Shown here: piece by piece, positions 1 through 4,297 of the stretch
How positions within the stretch are numbered: position 1 is the first letter of the stretch
How the letters are laid out: every line of letters begins with the position of its first letter
DNA from: Dehalococcoidia bacterium
GTDB taxonomy: Bacteria; Chloroflexota; Dehalococcoidia; Dehalococcoidales; DAOWLH01
Direction: 5' to 3'
DNA length: 5,121 nucleotides
Assembly: GCA_030638985.1 (NCBI GenBank)
Contig: DAOWDO010000077.1
Span: 1 to 5,121, forward strand
Notes under the pieces: model-generated
Databases searched by the model: none
The model's input: only the letters and a program-made list of their open reading frames with translations
Told to the model about the DNA's origin: nothing
Made by a program: the position numbers and the translations under genes

Positions 1-780
1 GTTGACTTCAATAGATGCCAGGCTACCATCCTTGGCTACCACCACTCCGTCCAAGATATTTTCGATGCCGACAAACTCGGCTACCCGCAGGTTCTTTGGT
101 GAGCCAAAGACATCGCCGGGGCTGCCCACCTGTGCCAGCTCTCCGCCCATCAGCACCCCGATTCGGCTTGCCAGGTAGTGCCCCTGTGACAGGTCATGGG
201 TGGCCATGACCACAGTTATTCTTTGCTCGGCAATAACACGCGCCAGAACGTCCTCAATCTTTGATGAGGAAACAGGGTCAAGATTGGCCGTAGGCTCATC
301 GAGCAGCAGCATCTCGGGACCGGTGGCTAGGGCCCGGGCAATGGCCACCTGCTGCACCTCTCCGCCGGAAAGGGTACGGGCATTCCTCTCTTTGTAGTCA
401 GCCAGGCCTACCAGCTCCATAACTTCGTCTACCCGCTGCACTACAGTCCTCGCTTTCTCGTGGCGCCACCTCAGTCCGCAGGCGATGTTATCATAGACGC
501 TCATATCGAACACCACCGGTTTCTGCTGGACATAAGATGCCCGCCGCCGTACCTCAAGGCGGTGACGTGCCGAGCGTCCAATCTCGACTCCATCAAAGAG
601 GATACTGCCCGCAGTCGGCAAATCAAGAAGGTCCAGTAGCCTGAGCAACGTCGTCTTGCCGGCGCCAGTAGGGCCGAGCAGGACGAATATTTCACCGCGT
701 TCTACCTTGAGGTTTATCCCCCGCAGTGCGTAGTGGTCACCGTATTTCTTCTCCAGACCTGTGATTTCAATAAGAGCCAT
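1..780 (-). CDS. tupC: Tungstate ABC transporter ATP-binding protein TupC (partial, C-terminus off the left edge)
   Basis: Reading the minus strand from the ATG at 780 gives 260 open codons running off the window. All ABC ATPase motifs are visible: Walker A GPTGAGKTT (residues 36-44), Q-loop YVQQK (83-87), signature LSGGEVQQ (137-144), Walker B LLLLDE with DEPTANLDP (about 158-169) and the H-loop ATHD (193-196). After about residue 238 the sequence (VGIENILDGVV...) looks like the start of a TOBE/Mop-type C-terminal domain, as in ModC and related oxyanion importers; the rest is missing. The protein would power import of tungstate (or molybdate) on the cytoplasmic face of the TupB permease. The ATG lies 2 nt after the tupB stop, and its Shine-Dalgarno (AGAGGTGA) overlaps that stop codon, so translation is probably coupled. 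ABC family membership is certain. Tungstate specificity is inferred from tupA and tupB and from the leader riboswitch. Confidence 0.93.
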   Translation of the reverse strand, partial: MALIEITGLEKKYGDHYALRGINLKVERGEIFVLLGPTGAGKTTLLRLLDLLDLPTAGSILFDGVEIGRSARHRLEVRRRASYVQQKPVVFDMSVYDNIACGLRWRHEKARTVVQRVDEVMELVGLADYKERNARTLSGGEVQQVAIARALATGPEMLLLDEPTANLDPVSSSKIEDVLARVIAEQRITVVMATHDLSQGHYLASRIGVLMGGELAQVGSPGDVFGSPKNLRVAEFVGIENILDGVVVAKDGSLASIEVN

Positions 781-782
781 GG

Positions 783-1469
783 TCACCTCTGTTGCAGCCT
801 GTTCAGGGTAATGTTTATCACCAGCGCGATAAGGATCAGCACCATGCCCAGCGCCAGTGACAGCTCGATATCGCCCTTGGAGGTCTCCAGTGAGATGGCG
901 GTGGTCAGGGTACGGGTGAAGCCCCTGATATTGCCGCCGACCATCAAGGCCAGCCCCACCTCGGAGACGGCACGGCCGAAGCTCATAATCACCGCCGTCA
1001 GAACGGCAAACCGGGCATGTCTCAGGGTAATAACGGCTGTCTGAAAAGGGCTGGCACCGAGTGACACCGCCGTCTCTGGAATGGTCTTGTCGATACCGCT
1101 GAGTGCCGAAATGGTAAGCCCCAGCATTATCGGCATCACCAGAAACACCTGTCCGATAACCATTACTACCGGGGTGAACATCAGACCCAGGCCGCCCAGC
1201 GGCCCGGCCTGAGAAAAGAGGACGAGGACGAAGAGGCCTACGGCTACAGTAGGGAAGCTGTAGGAAGTCTGTATAACATTTACCAGCAGCCTTTTACCCG
1301 GAAATCGGGAGAAGTGAATTAAGCTTGCCAGCGGCAGGCTGAGCAGAGCAGTGATGCTGCACGAGATGGCGGCGATGGCCAGTGACCGGCCGCTCACCTC
1401 CATGACTTCAGGGTCAAGGGTTACCACCAGCTGTAAAGCTTTAACAAATCCCTGCCAGAGTTCTTCCAC
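783..1469 (-). CDS. tupB: Tungstate ABC transporter permease TupB
   Basis: A 228-residue integral membrane protein with about five hydrophobic segments (roughly residues 27-51, 70-87, 98-122, 153-178 and 201-221). It has the cytoplasmic EAA-type loop that docks the ATPase (ETAVSLGASPFQTA, 132-145, followed by a conserved basic stretch). Size and layout fit the TupB branch of the molybdate/tungstate permeases, which form the channel of the importer as a homodimer. The start is GTG at 1469: the in-frame stop TGA at 1478-1476 excludes anything upstream, and GAGGA (1477-1473) lies just 3 nt before it, which is a short spacing. The next in-frame ATG (residue 23) has no visible ribosome site. The gene begins 16 nt after tupA and ends 2 nt before tupC, so the three form one operon. 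A molybdate permease (ModB) is the alternative, but the adjacent TupA-type binding protein argues for tungstate. Confidence 0.92.
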   Translation of the reverse strand: MEELWQGFVKALQLVVTLDPEVMEVSGRSLAIAAISCSITALLSLPLASLIHFSRFPGKRLLVNVIQTSYSFPTVAVGLFVLVLFSQAGPLGGLGLMFTPVVMVIGQVFLVMPIMLGLTISALSGIDKTIPETAVSLGASPFQTAVITLRHARFAVLTAVIMSFGRAVSEVGLALMVGGNIRGFTRTLTTAISLETSKGDIELSLALGMVLILIALVINITLNRLQQR

Positions 1470-1485
1470 AGTTCCTCACAAGAAT

Positions 1486-2343
1486 CTATGATTCAGCTAT
1501 GTCGTCAGACCAGGGATTAAAGAGAGACATGCCATACTCGGAAACGCCGTATTCACCGATAAGCTCCTGTATTTCTGGCGAGACAAGAAAGTCAACCAGG
1601 TTTTTCGCCATCTGGTAGTTTATGTTGGGGTTTGCCTCCGGGTTACAGGCAATGACAGAGTAAACGTTAAGAAGTGCGCTCCCCTCATCTATAACAGGCA
1701 CCAGGTCTACCTGGCCCTTGTAGGAGAGGAAGGTGCCCGTATCGGTCAGCGTGTAGGCCTGCTTTTCGCTGGCCATCAGCAGGGTCGGCCCCATGCCCCG
1801 GCCGGCTTCTATATACCAGTCTCCCATCTGTTGCACTGCCTGGTACTCATAGCCGGCAGCCTGCCACAGGGCTTTTTCCCTGGAGTGAGTGCCGGAATCA
1901 TCACCCCGTGAGACGAAAGAGCCAAGCCTGCTCTCAGCCAGCTTTCCGAAAGCGTCCTCAGGCGTCATACCGGCAATGCCCGCCGGGTCATCCTGCGGCC
2001 CGATAATGAGAAAGTAGTTGTAGGCGAAGGGAACACGCTCCACGCCATAGCCATCGGCAATAAACCGGAGCTCACGGCTCCTGGAGTGGACGGTAATGGC
2101 ATCCACATCCCCCCTCTGCCCGTACTCCAGGGCAATTCCTGTGCCGGCGTAGAGTACATCCAGCTCAATGCCGTATTCTTCCTCAAACATCGGCTCCAGA
2201 TAATCCCAGATGCCGGTATCGTAAAGGCTGGTGGTGGTGGCTACCCGAAGCCTGTCACCCCCGCCGGCACCGCAGCTCACAGCGCCCAGGACAAGGCTAG
2301 AAGCCACTACGAGTGCCATAAGGGGGATTGCTATACTTTTCAC
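1486..2343 (-). CDS. tupA: Tungstate-binding lipoprotein TupA (ABC importer substrate-binding protein)
   Basis: A 285-residue extracytoplasmic binding protein. Residues 1-23 form a signal peptide (MKSIAIP, then a hydrophobic core) ending in AVSC, a plausible but not ideal lipobox with Cys24 as the lipidated residue, followed by a short glycine-rich linker. The mature protein has the family hallmarks: the TTTS oxyanion-binding motif followed by LYDTG (36-44), GTGIALEYG (67-75), SRGDDSGTH (145-153), GRGMGPTLL (181-189) and LTDTGTFLSYK (199-209). TupA proteins bind tungstate with very high affinity and deliver it to TupB. The start is GTG at 2343, supported by AAAGGA at 2353-2348 and by the signal peptide beginning directly there. 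It is the first gene of the tup operon, downstream of a riboswitch, terminator and promoter on the same strand. Discrimination between tungstate and molybdate cannot be read from sequence alone, but the TTTS motif and overall pattern favour TupA over ModA or WtpA. Confidence 0.95.
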   Translation of the reverse strand: MKSIAIPLMALVVASSLVLGAVSCGAGGGDRLRVATTTSLYDTGIWDYLEPMFEEEYGIELDVLYAGTGIALEYGQRGDVDAITVHSRSRELRFIADGYGVERVPFAYNYFLIIGPQDDPAGIAGMTPEDAFGKLAESRLGSFVSRGDDSGTHSREKALWQAAGYEYQAVQQMGDWYIEAGRGMGPTLLMASEKQAYTLTDTGTFLSYKGQVDLVPVIDEGSALLNVYSVIACNPEANPNINYQMAKNLVDFLVSPEIQELIGEYGVSEYGMSLFNPWSDDIAES

Positions 2344-2383
2344 TATTTCCTTTCTAATTTTCGATTAGGGCCACTCTCAACAC

Positions 2384-2417
2384 AAAAAGAAAGCACTTCA
2401 CGGAAAGAAAGCGCTTC
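2384..2417 (-). terminator. Intrinsic terminator in the tup leader (riboswitch expression platform)
   Basis: On the minus strand the leader RNA reads GAAGCGCUU (2417-2409), a 10-nt loop (2408-2399), then AAGUGCUUU (2398-2390), which pair over 9 positions including two G-U pairs. The sequence CUUUUU (2389-2384) follows directly. This is the layout of a rho-independent terminator, about 40 nt before the tupA start and just after the riboswitch aptamer. It is therefore best read as a conditional attenuator of the operon rather than as the end of a gene. The T-tract is short (five T) and the stem is only moderately GC-rich, so termination may be partial. Confidence 0.7.
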
Positions 2418-2435
2418 AAAAGCGATACTTCGCTG
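2412..2435 (-). promoter_or_regulatory. Competing hairpins between aptamer and terminator (candidate antiterminator)
   Basis: Two mutually exclusive small hairpins can be drawn on the minus strand. AGCGA (2434-2430) pairs with UCGCU (2425-2421) around AGUA, which leaves the terminator 5' arm free. Alternatively CGCUU (2424-2420) pairs with AAGCG (2416-2412) around UUG; this consumes most of the terminator 5' arm (2417-2409) and would act as an antiterminator. The complementarity is seen directly. The regulatory role is an inference from the position between a cofactor-sensing aptamer and a terminator. Confidence 0.5.
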
Positions 2436-2531
2436 CTCTCCTTTTCGAACATGGGAGGCACCACCGTTTCCAGCGATACCCTACCGGCCGGTCTCCATAG
2501 GCAAGCCCTTAGGGAAAACAGGCTCGGAGAG
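2436..2531 (-). ncRNA. Moco/Tuco riboswitch aptamer (molybdenum or tungsten cofactor RNA motif)
   Basis: The minus-strand leader of tupA contains blocks I recognise from the Moco RNA motif: CUCUCCGAGCC at the 5' side, GGAGACCGGCCGG in the middle, GCUGGAAACGGUGGUGCC with CUCCC, and GAAAAGGAGAG at the 3' side. Helices check by hand: P1 CUCUCC (2531-2526) with GGAGAG (2441-2436); GAGCC (2525-2521) with GGCUU (2507-2503, one G-U); AUGG (2498-2495) with CCAU (2454-2451), extendable inward with bulges; and CGCUG-GAAA-CGGUG (2475-2462), a GNRA-capped hairpin typical of this class. Moco riboswitches control cofactor biosynthesis genes and molybdate or tungstate transporters, usually switching them off when cofactor is present. 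Here the aptamer sits between a strong promoter and a terminator ahead of a tungstate importer. Recognition is by memory of the consensus, not by a covariance-model search. Confidence 0.85.
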
Positions 2532-2555
2532 TTCTTAATTGTTAAATCTAAAGGA

Positions 2556-2585
2556 TTTATATCACGACTACCTTATGGCTGTCAA
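2556..2585 (-). promoter_or_regulatory. Sigma-70-type promoter of the tupABC operon
   Basis: On the minus strand a perfect -35 box TTGACA (2585-2580) is followed by an 18-nt spacer and TATAAA (2561-2556), five of six matches to the -10 consensus. Transcription would start near 2549, about 18 nt before the riboswitch P1 helix, giving a leader of roughly 205 nt ahead of the tupA GTG. The close fit between the predicted start and the beginning of the aptamer supports the call. Confidence 0.75.
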
Positions 2586-2601
2586 TCACCCCTCTTACCG
2601 A

Positions 2602-2618
2602 TGTATAATGGTTATACA
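2602..2618. promoter_or_regulatory. Operator-like inverted repeat in the divergent region
   Basis: TGTATAA-TGG-TTATACA is a perfect 7-bp inverted repeat with a 3-bp spacer, a form typical of sites for dimeric helix-turn-helix repressors. It covers the candidate -10 box (TATAAT, 2604-2609) of the plus-strand promoter and lies about 17 bp upstream of the -35 box of the tup promoter. The symmetry is seen directly. Regulator and function are unknown, and no regulator gene is visible in the window. An AT-rich palindrome containing TATAAT could also occur by chance. Confidence 0.4.
2604..2609 (+). promoter_or_regulatory. Candidate -10 box for the plus-strand gene cluster
   Basis: TATAAT is a perfect -10 consensus hexamer placed so that transcription would begin near 2616, some 35 nt before the exonuclease start codon. 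No good -35 box lies at the matching distance (the sequence around 2580-2586 is TGTCAAT), so the promoter may be weak or activator-dependent. A second candidate, TGTTATAGT at 2625-2633, resembles an extended -10 element but would leave almost no room for the ribosome site at 2638. Confidence 0.5.
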
Positions 2619-2637
2619 GGTGTTTGTTATAGTGGTC

Positions 2638-2643
2638 AGGAGA
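2638..2643 (+). promoter_or_regulatory. Ribosome binding site that decides the TTG start of the exonuclease gene
   Basis: AGGAGA lies 7 nt before TTG at 2651. An in-frame stop (TAG at 2630-2632) closes the frame just upstream, no ATG or GTG lies between, and the first catalytic motif is only nine residues after the TTG, so a later start would lose it. Confidence 0.8.
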
Positions 2644-2650
2644 CGATAGA

Positions 2651-3160
2651 TTGCCCGGCAGCTTTGACGCCTATCTGGATATCGAGACCACCGGACTTTC
2701 GCCATACTACAGCCAGATAACGGTGGTCGGCATTTATTCAACATGGGAGCACGGTTCACGATTTGTCCAGCTGGTGGGCGATGAAGTAAGCAGCGACAAC
2801 CTCATTAAAAGTCTGAGGGGTGTAGCCACCTTGTATACCTACAACGGCAGCCGCTTTGACCTGCCCTTTATTGATTTACACCTGGGAATAAAGCTGGCTG
2901 AAGTCATCAGCCACTGCGACCTGATGTATGACTGCTGGCGGCTGGGGCTAAAAGGCGGACTGAAGTGCGTTGAACGTCAGCTGAGGATACCGAGGCGGCT
3001 GCGGGACGTCAACGGCTACCAGGCAATCCGGCTGTGGTGGCGCTATGTCAACGACTATGACGAGGCCGCCCTGGAAACTCTGCTGCAGTACAATAAAGAG
3101 GATGTCCTCAATCTCAAGGTCCTGAGGGAAAGACTGCTGCCACCGGTGTCAGCGCTATAA
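2651..3160 (+). CDS. Stand-alone DEDD-type 3'-5' exonuclease domain protein (YprB/RNase H-like)
   Basis: A 169-residue protein made of a single exonuclease fold of the DnaQ/RNase H-like superfamily, closest in pattern to the YprB-type ribonuclease H-like family. Motif Exo I is YLDIETTGL with acidic residues D10 and E12; Exo II is YNGSRFDLPFI with N65 and D70; Exo III is YNKEDVLNL with Y147 and D151. That completes the DEDD metal-binding set for two-metal hydrolysis of single-stranded DNA or RNA 3' ends. The HCDLMYD...GGLKCVERQL section between II and III is also typical of the family. The YprB protein of Bacillus carries additional sequence, whereas this one is just the catalytic domain. Substrate is unknown. 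It starts with TTG (see the ribosome site at 2638) and is first of four co-directional genes, 65 nt before the zinc-ribbon gene. Catalytic class is confident; cellular role is not. Confidence 0.9.
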   Translation: MPGSFDAYLDIETTGLSPYYSQITVVGIYSTWEHGSRFVQLVGDEVSSDNLIKSLRGVATLYTYNGSRFDLPFIDLHLGIKLAEVISHCDLMYDCWRLGLKGGLKCVERQLRIPRRLRDVNGYQAIRLWWRYVNDYDEAALETLLQYNKEDVLNLKVLRERLLPPVSAL

Positions 3161-3168
3161 CCGCCATC

Positions 3169-3197
3169 TTGACACCGACCCCAACAAAATCTACACT
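3169..3197 (+). promoter_or_regulatory. Candidate promoter ahead of the zinc-ribbon gene
   Basis: A perfect TTGACA (3169-3174), a 17-nt spacer, then TACACT (3192-3197, four of six -10 matches) lie just after the exonuclease stop codon. Transcription would start near 3204, about 22 nt before the GTG. It could give the downstream genes their own promoter, separate from the exonuclease, but the -10 is imperfect. Confidence 0.4.
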
Positions 3198-3225
3198 AAC
3201 ATTAGTCCCGGCAAGGTAAGAACCA

Positions 3226-3651
3226 GTGATTTGCCCCGTATGTAAAAGCGATATGATTGATGTCGAGCACGCCGACATCGAGCTGGAATACTGTGTAAGC
3301 TGCCACGGAGTCTGGTTTGATGCTGAAGAGCTGGAGCTCTTGCTGGGCAGCATGGGTTTTGACGACCACGGACTGCCTTTGCCCGATATTCTGCACGCCC
3401 CGGAGGCTCCGACCGAGGAGAAGAAACGAAGGTGCCCCATCTGCGGCCAGAAGATGAAAAAGATGGCCCTTGGCGTAAAACCCGAAGAAGTAATCATCGA
3501 CGTCTGCCCACAGGGGCACGGCCTCTGGTTTGAAGGCGGCGAGGTCGGCCACCTGCTGCGGCAGCTGGCTAAAAAGCAGCCAGCTGCCGGGGACAAATCG
3601 GGACAGCGTGTAGTCACCTTCCTGGGAGAGGTGTTCCATGCCCAGGATTAA
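3226..3651 (+). CDS. Small protein with tandem zf-TFIIB-type zinc ribbons
   Basis: A 141-residue soluble protein with two related zinc-binding modules. The first has C3, C6 (CPVC) and C23, C26 (CVSC), followed by HGVWFDAEELELLL. The second has C70, C73 (CPIC), then C94 and H98 (CPQGH), followed by GLWFEGGEVGHLL. The pattern of a CxxC pair, about 16-20 residues, a second pair and then G-[VL]-W-[FL]-[DE]-xx-E-[LV] is that of the zf-TFIIB family, whose function is poorly known. A charged linker (about 46-69) joins the modules, and the C-terminus is polar. The start is GTG at 3226 with AAGG (3213-3216) upstream; the first zinc ligand is residue 3, so no later start is possible. It lies 65 nt after the exonuclease and 63 nt before lemA. 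It might bind nucleic acid or protein; the sequence does not say which. Confidence 0.85.
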   Translation: MICPVCKSDMIDVEHADIELEYCVSCHGVWFDAEELELLLGSMGFDDHGLPLPDILHAPEAPTEEKKRRCPICGQKMKKMALGVKPEEVIIDVCPQGHGLWFEGGEVGHLLRQLAKKQPAAGDKSGQRVVTFLGEVFHAQD

Positions 3652-3714
3652 CCCCGGAGAGACCAACGAAGCAACCTTCTGTAAATAGGCAAATAATAAT
3701 TAGGGAGGCTCATA

Positions 3715-4284
3715 ATGTTAGCACTTTGGATTATTCTTGGTATTGTTGCCGTACTCCTGTTCATGTTTGTCGGCATCTACAACACTCTGGTCAGAAAGCG
3801 CAACCAGGTCAAGAACGCCTGGGCACAGATTGATGTCCAGCTAAAGAGGCGCTACGACCTTATCCCCAACCTGATGGAGACGGTCAAGGGCTACATGAAA
3901 CATGAGCGGGGGACGCTGGAGGCGGTGACCAATGCCCGCAACCTGGCACAGCAGGCATCCTCGGCCGGAGCCGGAGCCGGAGTCCGCGGCAAGGCGGAGG
4001 CCGAGCTGAGCTCGGCCCTGGCACGGCTGCTGGTTGTGGTTGAGAACTACCCCGACCTCAAGGCCAACCAGAACTTCCTTGCCCTTCAGGAAGAGCTGAC
4101 ATCAACCGAGAACAAGATCAGCTTCTCCCGGCAGTTCTACAACGATTCGGTGCTGCGGTATAACAACCAGACCGAGGTTTTTCCGTCCAGCATGGTGGCC
4201 TCAATGGCCGGCTTCAAGGCTGGCGAGTTCTTTGAGATTACTCTAGCCGAAGAGAGGGAAGCACCTAAGGTCAGTTTTACCTAG
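3715..4284 (+). CDS. lemA: LemA family membrane-anchored protein
   Basis: A 189-residue protein with an N-terminal membrane anchor (about residues 2-21) and a long helical LemA domain. Family signatures are YNTLVRKRNQVKNAWAQID (22-40), RYDLIPNLMETVKGY (46-60), YPDLKANQNFLALQEEL (112-128), the helix from TENKISFSRQFYN (131-143), and VFPSSMVASMAGF (155-167) with EFFE at 171-174. Length is usual for the family. The function of bacterial LemA proteins is poorly defined; they recur next to HtpX proteases and TPM-domain proteins, suggesting a role in envelope stress or membrane protein turnover. ATG at 3715 follows a strong Shine-Dalgarno GGGAGG (3703-3708) at 6 nt. The stop is 13 nt before htpX, so the two are almost certainly co-transcribed. 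A Gly-Ala run at 84-89 is encoded by repeated GGAGCC units near 3966-3981. Confidence 0.95.
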   Translation: MLALWIILGIVAVLLFMFVGIYNTLVRKRNQVKNAWAQIDVQLKRRYDLIPNLMETVKGYMKHERGTLEAVTNARNLAQQASSAGAGAGVRGKAEAELSSALARLLVVVENYPDLKANQNFLALQEELTSTENKISFSRQFYNDSVLRYNNQTEVFPSSMVASMAGFKAGEFFEITLAEEREAPKVSFT

Positions 4285-4297
4285 GATATCCCGAAAT

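Noticed and set aside
733..1044. Plus-strand open frame of 103 codons opposite tupB
   Set aside because: Complement of a well-supported permease gene, with no ribosome site or motif.
2483..2492. Perfect palindrome ACCGGCCGGT
   Set aside because: It lies within the riboswitch aptamer, where these bases belong to the conserved GGAGACCGGCCGG block, so it does not need a protein-binding explanation.
2086..2538. Plus-strand open frame of 150 codons
   Set aside because: It lies antisense to tupA, the terminator and the riboswitch, and its translation has no family features.
2451..2720. Plus-strand open frame of 89 codons across the intergenic region
   Set aside because: It overlaps the riboswitch on the other strand and the exonuclease start in another frame. 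The ribosome site at 2638 and the exonuclease motif support the exonuclease frame instead.
3114..3617. Minus-strand open frame of 167 codons
   Set aside because: Low-complexity Ser/Pro-rich translation, overlaps the exonuclease end and the zinc-ribbon gene, and overlaps another open frame on the same strand; no domain is seen.
3202..3666. Minus-strand open frame of 154 codons opposite the zinc-ribbon gene, longer than the gene itself
   Set aside because: It has no recognisable motif, while the plus strand encodes two clear CxxC zinc modules with conserved spacing. The minus frame is the complement of that gene.
3652..3714. AT-rich gap before lemA (AATAATAATT) as a promoter
   Set aside because: No -35-like hexamer at a suitable distance; only the strong ribosome site for lemA is convincing.
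3964..3985. GGAGCC tandem repeat in lemA
   Set aside because: Only about three units, in frame, encoding a short Gly-Ala run in a flexible part of the protein. It is too short to call a repeat element.
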